A DNA stretch of 64,000 bases. Origin: Zygnema cylindricum (taxonomy: Eukaryota > Streptophyta > Zygnematophyceae > Zygnematales > Zygnemataceae). The notes beneath the pieces were generated by a model. That model was given only the letters and a program-made list of their open reading frames with translations, ran no database searches and had not been told where the DNA came from. Positions within the stretch are counted from its first letter, which is position 1. Every line of letters starts with the position of its first letter. The stretch covers positions 30,325 through 94,324 of the forward strand of contig JBBHKE010003242.1 in assembly GCA_037447655.1 (NCBI GenBank), in the 5' to 3' direction. The position numbers and the translations under genes were made by a program. Shown here one piece after another: positions 22,580 to 34,600 of the stretch.

Positions 22580-24054
22580 TCAGGCAAAAACAAAGTTTGA
22601 CCACTTTTGCAATACTTTGTCTCGTACCAAATGTAGCCGAATGTCCATATGTTTACTCTTAAAATGGTGACTTGGGTTTGTAGCCACAGAAATGGCTGCT
22701 TGATTGTCGCACCACATTATTTGTGTCCCATGTTGTGTAAGACCCAATTCTTCAAGAAATGCCTTAATCCATAGCAGCTCTTTTAAGGCTGCACTCGCAG
22801 CCATGTATTCAGCTTCCATAGTAGATTGAGCCGTGACCTTTTGAAGTTTACTACTCCAACTACAAGTTCCACTTCCAATCTGAATGACATACCCAGTTGT
22901 AGACTTGCTATTAGGCACATCACCATAGCTAGCATCACTCCAAGTATTAATGCCAACCTTGTCACCTCCCAAAGTAAGCCAAAGATTTCTAGTCCCAACA
23001 AGATACCTTAAGACCCTTTTTGCTGCTTCCCAGTCTCTCTTTCGTGGATCTTGTAGACATTTGCTCAACACACCAACAGCTGCAGCTATATCGGGCCTAG
23101 TACAATTCATGAAGTAAATCAGACTTCCTACTACTTGTCTATAGGGTACTTGGGACATAAATTTTTGCTCTTCTGCACTGAGTTCCTCATCTATTATGAC
23201 TCCAAACTCATGCTCTATTCCTTCAAGTTTTTGCTTATACTCCATATGAGTTGCACAACCTTTGTCATCAGCTAAACCAAATTTTTCCAACATGTTTACT
23301 ATCGTTTTTTTTTGAGTTAGCCTTATTATTTTCTTTTCTCTATCTCTTTCAACTTGTAATCCAAGGATATATTTTGCCTCACCCAAATCTTTCATTTCAA
23401 ATTGTGAATTTAAAGTTGTTTTACTCTAGCAATTCCTTCTTTGTTCCTACTAATTAGCAGCAAATCATCAACATACACAGCAATGAATATTACCTTATCA
23501 GGATTATCACCACACATCACATATACTGAATGATCTGAGCTAATTATAGTAAATCCTAATCTTGTCAAGAACTCATCTAACTTTCAGATCCATTGCCTAG
23601 CGGATTGTTTTAGGCCATACAAAGATTTTAAAAGTTTGCACACAAGATTTTATTTTCTTGCTTCCTCATAACCCTCTGGTTGCTTCATATAAATAACCTC
23701 ATCTAAATCACCATGCAAAAATGCAATTTTGACATCCATTTGGTGGATATCAAAATCCTCTATGGCAGCTAATGTAAGTAAGATGCGGACAGATGGAAAC
23801 CTTACAACCGGTGAAAAGTTTCTTCATAATCTATCCCCTCCTTTTGATTATATCCCTTAGCAACCAAGCGAGCCTTGTACCTGTTTATGGTATTATCTGA
23901 GTTCAATTTAATTTAAACACCCATTTACTTCCAATAGCGTTTCTTCCTGGAGGGAGTTCCACCAGATCCCATGTTTGGGCCTCCATGATAGACTTCATTT
24001 CTTAATTCACCGCTTCCACCCAGTGTTCCCTTTCATTACTCGAAAAAGCTTCCG
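22580..24054 (-). pseudogene. copia reverse transcriptase and RNase H
   Basis: Frame 22580-23395 runs from the RT end (MKDLGEAKYILGLQVERD, NCTRPDIAAAVGVLSK) through RNase H (TWSDASYGDV, MEAEYMAASAALKELLW, WCDNQAAISVATN), so three acidic catalytic residues are visible. Upstream, codons at 23464-23475 give the YVDD catalytic motif of RT in AVYVDDLLLI. Stops and frame changes between about 23396 and 24054 separate the two halves. The last RNase H part after KSKHMDIRLHLVRDK is out of frame. In a live element this part makes the cDNA and degrades the RNA template in the cytoplasmic particle. Confidence 0.9.
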
Positions 24055-25281
24055 TCAATGTAAGAGGCTCTTCGTGTGTGCTGAGTGAGCAAAGGCTGCA
24101 CTTTCTCCCCTGAGTCGTGCACTTCGCCTTACTCCACCTAGAAATTCTGTCGCTGGTATAGATGGTTGGGTCCTCCTCCTTAATACATGTGACTCTTCTT
24201 GTGATTCAGTTTCGGCTTGAGGTAGAGGAGAGTGTACAACTCTTTTGGGCATAACACTTCCTGTTTGTGGTGGAGAAGATGATTGCAAGTCACTTTGAGC
24301 TAATGTAGATGCATTTTCTATATTTTTCTTGAAAAACATGGGATTTTCCTCTAAAAAGATATAATCAACACTTCGACTTTTCTTTTCATCGCTACGCTGA
24401 CTAAATACATCTACTCCTTTTCCCTCATCCTTCACTATGATTTTTCTGGCTACCACAACTCTATTTCTCTTAATGTCATACACTTTATAACCCTTGGCAT
24501 GATCATCATACCCTAAAAATATCCGTGGTATGCCTTTTGGCTCTAATTTCCATTTTTGTGGATCACTATCTAGCAAGAATACCTTACTTCCAAAAACTTT
24601 GAAGTGACTTACATCTGGTTTGTGTCCTGTCCACATTTCGTAGGGAGTTTTATCTTTTACTGCCCTTGTTTCTAGCATGTTTCTTACATAAGCTGCACAA
24701 TGCGTAGCCTCTGCCCAAAATTTGAAATCTATGTCCATATCAACCATCATTGTCCTAGCACACTGTGATAGGGTCTTATTCATCCTTTCTGAAACACCGT
24801 TTTGTTCCGGAGGATAAGGAACAGTTAGCTAACGTGAGATTCTATGCAATTTTAGGAATTCTGCAAACTCATTAGAAATGTACTCCCCTCCATTATCAGA
24901 TCTGAATCTCGCTATCTTTCTCTCATGTAGATTCTCAACCCAAGCCTTATACTCCTTAAATTTTGAAAAGACTTCATCCTTACTTTTCAAAAAGTAAACT
25001 GTAGTAAATCTGATATAATCATCAGTAAAAGTAAGCGTAAACTTAGCACCTCCCACAGATGGATACCTAGATGGCCCCCATACATCTGAATAAATTAGTT
25101 CTAGCACCCTGCTACTTCTATGATCATTTTGCGAAGGGAAAGGCAACTTATGATTTTTTCCCATTGCACAACCATCACATACATTTGATGCTGGTTTTTT
25201 ACTAATTTTTACACCTTCCACCATTTTTTGATTTACTATCTTTTCTAACCTATCATAATTCACATGTCCTAAACGTTTATG
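24055..25281 (-). pseudogene. copia integrase
   Basis: Minus-strand reading gives the zinc-binding HHCC part (HKRLGHVNYDRL, then CDGCAMGKNHKLPFPS) and the DDE core: the first Asp in YSDVWGP, the second in SDNGGEYIS, and the Glu in NGVSERMNKT, followed by the copia C-terminal part with RIFLGYDDHAKGYKVYD. A TGA stands just before HKRLGH at about 25280, where related proteins have Trp. A TAG at about 24829 interrupts between the second Asp and the Glu. It would insert the cDNA into the chromosome; this copy cannot without readthrough. Confidence 0.9.
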
Positions 25282-26037
25282 TCATAAATCACAATCACTG
25301 ATTACACTTGAGTACATAACATCATTGTCATTATCATTTACAAGACTTAACCGATACAAATTGTTTCCTCCAGCAAACCCCTTTGCAACTATTTTCCCAT
25401 TCTTACTCACTGTTTTCTTTCCATTCTCATAAATAGTTTTTAAACCTTTCTTTTCTACCACTAACGTAGAGAAAAAGTTTCTTTTAAAAGCTGGGACATG
25501 CAACACATCTTCCAAGACCCTTTTCACAGGATTTCCCTCTACATGCAACTTAAGTGACACCCTCCCCTTTGCTTTCGACTCAACAAACGTATCATCACTA
25601 AAATAAATTTTGATGGGTGAAATAGATTAAATACTCACAAATAGATGGCGATTGCGGCACATGTGGGCAGATGCGCCGGAGTCCATAATCCATTCGTCTT
25701 CCTCCACGCCTACCGTTGCTTGTGCCATCGCAAAGTATTTGTTTTCACTGTTGATCGGAAAGTTGCTCATGTCCTCCTCCTTTAGTTCGTTGAAGAGAAC
25801 AGTTGGGCGACCACATGATTGAGAAGGAACCCGACTTTCGTCCCATGCAGAGCGAAAACTTCCTAAAGCTTTCGCTCTCTTGTATGCATTATACATTCTA
25901 AACACATGCCCTTTTTCATCACAGTAAAAGCATAACAAAGGTGACCTTCTAGGACAACTACCTTTTGTTGTTTTTGAAAACTTAGTTTCGTGCGTACGGA
26001 GCGTTTCGTGCGTGCGCGTGTTCGCGTGCGTGCGCAT
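25282..26037 (-). pseudogene. copia zinc knuckle, aspartic protease and pre-integrase region
   Basis: Frame 25627-26037 holds a nucleocapsid-like motif CFYCDEKGHVFRMY, in which the last Cys is replaced by Tyr, then the protease active site in WIMDSGASAHMC. Frame 25282-25560 continues with LEDVLHVPAFKRNFFSTLVV, typical of the protease/pre-integrase segment. A stop and short frame break separate them. The first residues of the upper frame (a Thr/His-rich run) come from the foreign DNA beyond about 26000. Confidence 0.85.
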
Positions 26038-27261
26038 TTACGCGATGTAGTGTGGAGGTTCGAATTGATTTGCGGATTGGGGGAGTAAATGTACGAAGAA
26101 AATTAAATGTACGTGAAGGACTAATTGAGTGGCGCGGAATGCGCAATGTAAATGGACGGCGGATCGCGAAGCGATCCGATTTGAAATTTTCGAAGTGTGA
26201 AAATGTACGCATGGCTTACGAAACAAAATGCGACAAGCGCATTTATTACAAGGGACGCGCTTGCGGTACGAAAATGATTTCGATTGTACGAGGTTTCGAC
26301 AAGTGGATTTTTATGACCACGCGGCGCGACATCAAGGGTGCCGATTAAGAGCGACGGACGGCGGATATAGGCCGCCGAGATTTTTATGTAGTGGTGACGC
26401 GAAATCGCGTCAATCACACGATATTTATTTTTGGACGTTCCGGATTGTTTGACAAGTGATTCGTGGTACACGTGGAAGGCGGATGGCGTCCGCCGATATT
26501 TCCAAGGGATCATATTGTTTGATGACGTGTTAATTAGGTGGACCGTACATATACGATGTCGGTTCACTATGTGGATTTATCTACGAGTGACTAAGCAAGT
26601 TGTCACTTATGACGCGGATATGTGGATGCGTCGTTGTAAATATTTGGAGTAACATTGTTTTGTCTTTTGCGTTATTATAAATTAGTGTTGATTATGATGT
26701 TTATATTTAAGTGATCAATTAGGGTTTTGATAGTTTAATTTGTGTGTGTACAATATCATACTTGTAGACAAGTGTACGCTTACGATTGCTTGACTCTCAT
26801 GTGTACGCTTACGATTAGTTTGATTTAGTGACAGTTATGTAATTTACTTTGGTAATTTTGACACTTAGTGATTCATTGACAGCTCACAAGTGTATATATA
26901 GGAATGAGCTTTGTTAGGAATTTAATCATCAATGCTGGTTAGTAAAGTGGGGACCGAAGATGTAGTATTTTAGGGTTGCCGATTAGGTCATGCACTTTGA
27001 ATGATATAATGATTATACTCTGATTATACTCTTGTTTATGTGTGATGCATTTGTGTGTTATTATTTATTTATGTTTTTATATATGTTTGATATGCATTGT
27101 TTATGCATTTGTCCTAGGGTTTGTTTATGTCGATTATTCCATCAAACCTTAGATGTTGTCATAGGGTTTATTTATGTTAATTATTCCATGAAACCCTAAA
27201 TGTTGTTGTATGTTAAATGGAGGATGCATTTCAAATGATTGTTCGTCGACCTATTTTTGGC
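26038..27261. other. About 1.2 kb of unrelated DNA inside the copia element
   Basis: It separates gag from the zinc knuckle and resembles no copia domain. The left half (26100-26640) is rich in short perfect hairpins, such as GGATCGC-GAA-GCGATCC at 26161-26177 and TGACGCGA-AA-TCGCGTCA at 26395-26412. The right half is AT-rich, with a repeated AGGGTTTnTTTATGT..ATTATTCCAT block near 27115-27205. No clear terminal repeats or target duplication found, so the boundaries are approximate. Confidence 0.6.
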
Positions 27262-27948
27262 TTAGCTTTTTGCATGATAGTTTGGGTCGCTTCTGCGGTC
27301 TATTTTAGACCAAAGAACAACACCTTTGCCATTGCCACTGCCAATCTTAGAATCCGAAAACTGGTTAGCTAGTGCTTGAACAGACTTTCTACTACCTCTT
27401 TCTGACATCTGGTTAGCTTCTTCACTCAAAATAAGTTGAATTGCTAATGCTATGTTCCATTGACGTTGTGGAATAGCCTTAAGCCTATCCATGGCTCCCT
27501 TATATTCATCGGGCAAAGTTCTCATCAACAACATAGCCTGCTGAGGTGGTGAAAAGTCCCCACCTGCACTAGTACTCTGAAGAAACAACCTTTTCATAGC
27601 ACGACAATGATCTGACATACTACCTCTAGAATACTTAAACTCAAAAATCTGAGTGGCTATGTTAGTTTGGACAGTAACATCTAGCTGAACATACATAGCA
27701 CGTACTCTAAACCAAACTTCAGATGCTTTCTTCATCTCAAGATACGACATTACCAAATCTTTTGTCATAGACTGCTTCAAGATGTTGAGGCAGTGGAGAT
27801 TCTTCTTTCTCAAATCCGGCGTAGTCTTTTCCGCTGTTCCTTCCACAATGGGTGACAAGTCCCTCTCCTCGAAATATGAGCTCAACATATCTTCCCAGTA
27901 TAAGTAGTCAATTCCGTCAAAAATAGGCAATTTGGGCGGTGGGCCCAT
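27262..27948 (-). CDS. copia Gag (capsid) of the minus-strand element
   Basis: 228 residues starting MGPPPKLPIFDGIDYLYW, matching the start of Gag in the other elements here (MGPPSRVPMFDGTDFTYW). The centre has the copia capsid pattern (VWFRVRAMYVQLDVT, FEFKYSRGSMSDHCRAMKRLFLQ, LLMRTLPDEYKGAMDRLKAI). The start codon lies inside the primer-binding site. The frame is open to the foreign DNA at 27261. Gag forms the cytoplasmic particle that packages element RNA. Confidence 0.85.
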   Translation of the reverse strand: MGPPPKLPIFDGIDYLYWEDMLSSYFEERDLSPIVEGTAEKTTPDLRKKNLHCLNILKQSMTKDLVMSYLEMKKASEVWFRVRAMYVQLDVTVQTNIATQIFEFKYSRGSMSDHCRAMKRLFLQSTSAGGDFSPPQQAMLLMRTLPDEYKGAMDRLKAIPQRQWNIALAIQLILSEEANQMSERGSRKSVQALANQFSDSKIGSGNGKGVVLWSKIDRRSDPNYHAKS

Positions 27949-27952
27949 AACC
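27938..27952 (-). promoter_or_regulatory. Primer-binding site, half-tRNA type
   Basis: GGTTATGGGCCCACC on minus, adjoining the 5' LTR. It is complementary to the anticodon stem-loop of plant initiator tRNA-Met (GGUGGGCCCAUAACC, recalled from memory), not to its 3' end. The ATG inside it is the gag start. Confidence 0.75.
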
Positions 27953-28640
27953 AGTTGAGGGTCATGGGCATTTAGACTTGGCTATGATCCACTCCCACTA
28001 GGAGTCACACTTGCACCAGCCGGGATATTCGTCCCTGGAGGAGCAAGTGGAGCACTAGGGCTAATTGGAGCACTTCGAACAGGAGCTGAGCCATTATGAG
28101 ACATATTAGCGGAAGCGAACCCAAAGAGAAATGCCTAGAATACTAGATCTATAGTGTAAGATATGTTACTTCAAAAGAAAGAGGTCTTTCAACTAAACAA
28201 ACATGTACAACAAGCAAATCAAAGACAATAGAGCATAAAACAGCTTAAACTGCACTCAGTGCTCTCATTTCCTTAACTCTTGTGTAGAATGTACATTCTG
28301 TATCGAATTGATAAATCCTAATTTAACTAAATACTCAAAATATCTATAAAACATCTAAAACGTATGCACAGGGTTCACAAGACAACCTACTGACAAAAAT
28401 CTAAGTGTTTGGACCAGAATTGTCCACTAACAATATGTGTACCCTAAAAATCCGGGTGATTCTTATCACGTCCACATTCATTGGCGGCCCTACACACTAA
28501 TGTACTTAAAGATAACTATTCGTGTAGATATTACAAAAATTCCACACTAAATTTGGTCAATATTGAACAGTTGGTATTCCAAAAATATTATAAGTCCTAG
28601 ACTCAAATTTCTAAGACTTACTAAAGCTTACTTTTCAATA
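27953..28640 (-). repeat. 5' LTR of the minus-strand copia element
   Basis: 688 bp, TATTGAAAAG...CCTCAACT on minus, paired with 21782-22469. The AATCG target duplication follows at 28641-28645. Confidence 0.92.
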
Positions 28641-28645
28641 AATCG

Positions 28646-29074
28646 AACTTGTTTGTAAAAGGTTATTTAGGTGTTATGATTATAGAGTACTAAATTTGGT
28701 AGACGTACGCGAAAGAATCACGCTATTTGGAGTTATATTTTAAAAGTTATAGCGATGGGTGTATTTAGGTGACAGCGTGGGGTCTAAATAACAAGTGGGT
28801 ATCATTGAAACGGGTTAAGGGTCAAATTAGTACCGAAATTACGCGTGTACGTTTCATAAAGTTGTAATGAAACGTTTAGTATGCACGGTGGTTCGTTTCG
28901 TACAAATTTTAGTACGAAACATCACTTTCACTTAAGGGAATTTAGTAAGAAGTTTCGCGTGCGAAATTTGTTACTCACGATCGTGCGAAGTCGCGTTTCG
29001 TTTGGCGCGCACTTTTGCACGTAAATGTTACGTAGGGAAACGTAACGTTTGATTGGTTAGTAAAGTGCTAAGTA
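28646..29074. other. Intergenic, no gene seen
   Basis: Sequence with many ACGTA/TACG words and no supported feature. Confidence 0.4.
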
Positions 29075-29345
29075 GTTAGTAAGAGATTTCGCACGTTTTT
29101 GCATTGGTCAATCTGAGTCCTTGCTGATGAATGATTGGCCCAAGTAAAAGCCTGTTAAAACGGAAACGGAGCTTTGACTCTGGCCTGGCGAGTCCAGGGC
29201 GATGATGGATAAATAGTGAAGTGTAAGAGGAGAGTAGACATCTTTTCCTTTGGAAAAGTTTGTGGAAATTCCGGCTGATCTTGGTCATGAGCGATTAATA
29301 CCAAATTTGAGAAAAGGCATTTTTGCAATGAAATCTCTTACTAAC
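29075..29345. mobile_element. Small TA-flanked inverted-repeat element
   Basis: Ends GTTAGTAAGAGATTTC and GAAATCTCTTACTAAC are perfect inverses, each bordered by TA, 271 bp. The inner parts also pair roughly (TTTTTGCATTG with CATTTTTGCAATG). No transposase. TA flanks suggest a Tc1/mariner-type MITE unrelated in sequence to MITE-A and MITE-B. Confidence 0.7.
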
Positions 29346-29347
29346 TA

Positions 29348-31689
29348 AATAGTGTTTTAGTAGTTAAGAGATAGAATTATTAATAGTGGAGAGTAGTGGA
29401 AAAAATTTAATAAGAAGGGTTGAGCCACGAGGGCAAGAGACCAAGTTAATGTTATGTGGACAAAAGCTTCTTCTAATTTAAAGTTTATCCTTATGTGGGT
29501 GTGGTCCAATGTGGATGTGTATTTTCCAATGTGTGGAATGTGTGGTTGGGATTGTTTGTAGTAATGGGATTTTCTTAGAGGTAGGAGATCCTGTTACATG
29601 TACTTACATACGAAACCTTCAATTTTTTGTGTTCCGGTTTTTTATTTTTAATCACCCGGCCCATTCTGACCGGCCCCCCAAAACTTGACACCCGAATCCG
29701 TTGTGGATCCGACATTACCTACAGGGCACCGATCTGGTATGGATTTGGGTACTTGATTGTGACCTCTACTGTTGAGTCGGTGCGCGTCGGTTTTTAGCTA
29801 CATAGTGCATACCAAAGGTCGCAAACAATCAACAGTCAACCGAAATCGTGACCGGCCGTTACGGATTCGGTTGCCAAATATTGGGGGCCGGGCGGTTGTG
29901 GTCGGTTGATTCACCAGAAAAAAAAAGTCGGTTACGGCAGGTTAACCAAAAACCAAAAAAAAATAAAATTTTGTATTGTCTATACAATCTAACATTATTG
30001 TACTTTGTACTCTTTGGTATCGTGGAAGTACGTGACACCATGATTAGCGTCGCAAATCTGACATGGTGAGCGTTGAAATTTCGTACTTTCGCTTACGGGC
30101 AGGCACGGTTAGTCGCGAGAAATCGAGTTTCGGTTAACTTTTTTTTCGTAAACGCCGGTCGATTAACGGTTAACACTTTTGGAGCGTGACATAACCCGGT
30201 CGGGCGTCGGTTACTCAGATTTTGAAAAAAGAAAAAGGGTCGGTTTCGGTTATGTAAAATTTTGACTTTTGCGACCTCTGGTACATACTGTCGGACTACC
30301 GAACCGGATTATACCGAGCGAATTCCGATTCAGCTACATACTGTACGGATTCTGAACTGAACTGGATGATATCGTAGGAGTTCCTGTCCAGTACAATAAT
30401 CGGCGGTTAGGTCATCGAACGTTCTGCCACGTGTTGAAGAATATTTTGTGATGCGCATGTCGTCGTTAGTTCCACAAAATAACTAACAAGGCATCTTCCA
30501 CGGATCTTATCAACGGTTTTCCAAAAGGTACACAAGGTACATCCACGTATTTTCGTCGAAAGCTGTGCCTTTGGTTGACTGGAGGTGGAATTTCCTGACT
30601 GCGCTTGACTTTGCACCCCCTTTAAATTTTAAAACTACAAATGGTAAAGGGGCCGAATGCGGCAGAATTGACTACTGTACAAGTACAGTAAATTACGACG
30701 GTACGACAAGTATAACAAGTAGGACCAATCCAAATGTATTGCCCATAAAGTGTACGGAACACCTGCCTGCTTGTACGATTAGAAAAGCTAAAATCAGTAA
30801 ATCACAATGTACTGTACTGTAGTTTATACACGTGACCCGGTGACGCGAGATCCGGTGACACGAGCATGATATCGTGTCTCCATGAATAGGCACACATAAC
30901 TCTCATTGGCCCACGTAGAACAAAAGTTTGTTTTATTGCCCTGTATTTGTTCATTAATCGAACTGTTGAGTAATAAATTAATAATGGGCGAGCAAGTGTC
31001 AATTTGGAGGGAGTACCTTGCAACTTGCAGCTCTTTTGCACGTCCTTTTCTGTTACGTCGCCGGCAGGGATGCCGACTAGAAGCTCACGTAAGCTTAAGT
31101 GAGTAGCTGTAGCTGAGATGTCACGCCTTTGTTGACTAAAGAAAGTGTAGATTTAACATTTAAGGTTCTACTGTAGATGGCATGTAACAAATTGCCTATG
31201 CAGGAGTAGGTCTCAGATCTATCACAAGTACATGCCATAAAAAAAAAAAAATTGTATGTGATCCATAGAAAAGGAGAAAGAGCTTAATTGTATGATTGTT
31301 TCTTTAATCATTGTTTCTCTTTGATAACACAATCTTTTCTTTTTTGGATGAAGCAATCATCATCATAGTTCCTTTCTTTTTATCTTTCCAAAGGAAGTCA
31401 TTTCTGGAGCAAGGCACCAGTTTGTTAGCTACAGATCCGAGCGATCCGTATCTCTTCTAATTTAGAGATACTTTTCTGAGTGTTTATACAGCCAAATTTC
31501 TCACAGTTTTGTTTTCATTTTTATTGAATAACTCTCATTTTTTTTTCAATAACTTTTATTTGAATATTTTCAGGCGACAGTTTTTGTTCACATTCTCTCT
31601 TGTCATTTAATTGATTTGTAGTCAATTTTGATTGTAACTTCAGTCAGCCGTCTTCTACTTAAACTGAGAGCCTTTTCAAACAGCTCAAA
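29348..31689. other. Intergenic and upstream region of the PITP gene
   Basis: No gene recognised. It contains a CGGTT/CGGTTA-rich stretch at 29840-30280 and CT-rich DNA toward 31600, which may include 5' untranslated exons of the next gene. Confidence 0.4.
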
Positions 31690-34600
31690 ATGCCAACCTA
31701 CCGAGAATAGTATCCTTTTCCATCCTATTTTTGGAGAAAAATTGTTTCCTCTGTTTTTTGCTGCTTTTGATGACTTCATGTTCTGTTGCTTGTAGACAAC
31801 ATCAGGTTCTTATAATTCACTCTGAAGTTTCACAATTAGAGGAAAAGGCTAGATATAATTATTGAAAGTTATGCACTAAGAGCTTCATTTATTCTGCAAT
31901 GAGAATCCATCTTCAATTTGGTGCTGTTCCTGACCATCAATCACAGTCGCATCGTTTTGCCCCTCACATTGGAGGAGGTGAGTGAAGGAAGCCTTAATCT
32001 TCAGTGGCTGCGGTGTTATGATCAAAGGAGTAGAAACTGTTAATTTTGCAAGTTTTTATGAAGCTGAAGATTTCCTGTGGAAGGCATAGCCTATGCTTTT
32101 TAAAGTGTTTAACAATTTTCTTAAAATGGATCGGAAGGTGCGTTAATAGACAAATGGTATGTGAAAGTGGCTTACTTCGTGACTTTGGTGGCTGTGTGCA
32201 GTATCGTGTTGCTCAACTGTACATGGTTGCTAAGTATAGTGCAGCAGAATCTTCTGGAGGTGATGGTGATGGAGTTGAGATCCTGAAAAATGAGCCTTAC
32301 AAGGACGAGACACGCAGTGGCCAGTATACTCACAAAATATATCATCTTGCAAGGTCTGTTGACATTTCTCTTTGACTAGTTTAGTTGCAGATGTATCATC
32401 TTGAAAGGTCCGTTATCATGGCTCTTTGACTCGCTTAAGTATATGGAATCAATTTGAAAAGATTCGGGTAACAAGCTGGTGTTTGTCAGACGATTGTTGT
32501 TTGATGCTGGGTTGCTCTGTGTGTCGGTTCTATGCTCTGTTGCATCAAACCTTTGTATATCAAACCAAAAAACTTTAAACACCTGTACGCCATAGACTTA
32601 ATTTTTCTGTGGCTCATCGTGGAACAAGCTTCTTTTGTGTTGTACAGCAAGCTGCCAGCATGGCTGGTATCTCTTATCCCGAAGAAAGCACTTATGCTCG
32701 AGGAGAAAGCTTGGAATGCATATCCATACTGCATGACTGGTATGTCGTTTTATTTTGAGATTCAACATGGTGTTTAAATTCTACATCAAATCGTTGAAAT
32801 CTGGTTCTCAAACCATGCTTTTGCGGTCAGCTAGATTAGCAAAAAAAATAAAAAAATGCAGGGAAACTGAGAATGTAATGAAAACGAGGGCTGTATGAAG
32901 GAATGTGTTCATGAAGTTCCTTTCCATTCCACAGTATTTAGATTTTCCAATCACTCCATTATGGAGAAGTGAGTAACATTTTATTGTAACGTGTCTAGTT
33001 TCTGATGTTGTAGGATTCAAAGATTTGTGAAAAACTTATGCAGTTTGCTACATCAAAGGTTTCATAACTGCGGACAGTAATTTATTTGCAGGCAAGGTTT
33101 GAACACTGATACTGTTAACATCTTGTCATACCAGTTCGTGATTTAAAAGGGTGGATTACTGAAGGCCCGATGAGGAAAAGTCACCTCGATAAAATACAGA
33201 TTTAAAGTCTTACAACAAGGGCAGTTAATCTAAAAATACAGATATTTGAGCGGTCTACGCCAGTCGAGGCTGATATTAGTCCACGTTCCATCATTTCAGT
33301 CTGTTGAATCTGAGAAATTCCGGAAAAGATCATTGCCTTTGCTTGATAGCGTCAGTATTATAGTCGTTCGTTTTGTACTGTTCCAAGTCCTTGTCATGTT
33401 GGCAGCAGCACTTTTGCTACAATAGCTGTGTAAGTTAAAATGACAAGCCACAATCCACTTGCTTACCTAGCGGCCTACTCTTTGTGGCAGTTATTGTTGT
33501 TAAAATTGGACATAACATTAATATATAATATAATAAAATATAATAACTATAGTTATAGAAACATATCTTATGAAATCACAGTATAAGTGGAATGAAACAG
33601 GTAGCAAAAAGCATAGGACAGGATAGTATGTCAGGTAAACAGGTGGATTATCAAGGTGTAAAACCTGAATGGTTATTGCAGGTAAGTTGCAGGATAAGGA
33701 CAAGTGGGCAAGAACCAGGAAAATTTATGAAATGAGTGGGGCAGACTGTTTTTTTTTGCAATGTATCTCCATGCTGTTCATCTTTGTGGAAGCTTTGTGG
33801 ACTGTTTATCAGACAAGGAAGCTGATTTCGCTTGTGTTGTTTGTGTTGTGTTTTTTTTTTTGTTTGTTTTCGCCTTCAGTACTTACAGTGAGTCTTCCAA
33901 CCTGCTTACTGCCTTCAAAATTTCAACCGCATTTTCTTGTATTTTTTTCTTTACGTGTCATTGACTCATTCTGCTGCCCTTTATCCAAATTGATACTAGA
34001 AAACCCCTAAAATTTTATTTGATAGTTGATTGAGTTCAAGGACCCATTTGTGCTCTTTATCCAAATTGATACTAGAAGATCATTATAATTTTATTTGTTA
34101 TTTGATTGAGGTCCATTTGTGTATTCACCTTTTCATGTTTTGGGAGGAGAAGGATCTTTATTTTGCTGATTCTGCAAGGGACTGCTGTTTGCAGAGTCCC
34201 TACTTCACAAAGTTCAAGCTGCAGATAGAGACCATGCATGTTGCTGATCGGAGTACAACTGAAAATGTAAGCTCTTTACACACGAATTGAAAAACAAGTC
34301 TAATGGTGTAGCTGGCAATGAGAAATACGTCAACTTCTGTAAGTAGGTTGGTAGCTGGCCATTTGTCGCTCAACTGGTTACAGACAAATTGTCGAATCAG
34401 AGTTTTTTTCAGTAGTCAGCATTGTGGAGGGCTAAAAGTTGGGATCATTTAGAGGTAAATGTAGAAGAGTTAAGCGGTACAATGATGGAGCGCAAGGTCA
34501 TTACAGTTCGTGTTACGCTGTTCTTATTGGTGGTTTAACTCAATAAGAAGAATCAATTGGTACTGGCATGGGCTTCCAGTCGGTACTGCATTTAGCAAAC

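Larger units (their letters stand above)
21782..28640 (-). mobile_element. Complete but mutated Ty1/copia retrotransposon
   Basis: Two 688-bp LTRs bound the element and a 5-bp duplication AATCG flanks it (21777-21781 and 28641-28645). On minus the order is 5' LTR, primer-binding site, gag, zinc knuckle and protease, integrase, RT, RNase H, polypurine tract (AAAGGGAG), 3' LTR. Integrase before RT is the copia order. Nonsense codons and frameshifts break pol, and about 1.2 kb of unrelated DNA separates gag from the zinc knuckle. It inserted into the end of MITE-type sequence. Confidence 0.93.

Noticed and set aside
26052-26652. Overlapping ORFs on both strands in the foreign DNA of the copia element
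   Set aside because: Open frames follow from the GC-richer hairpin region; no domain or splice context supports them.
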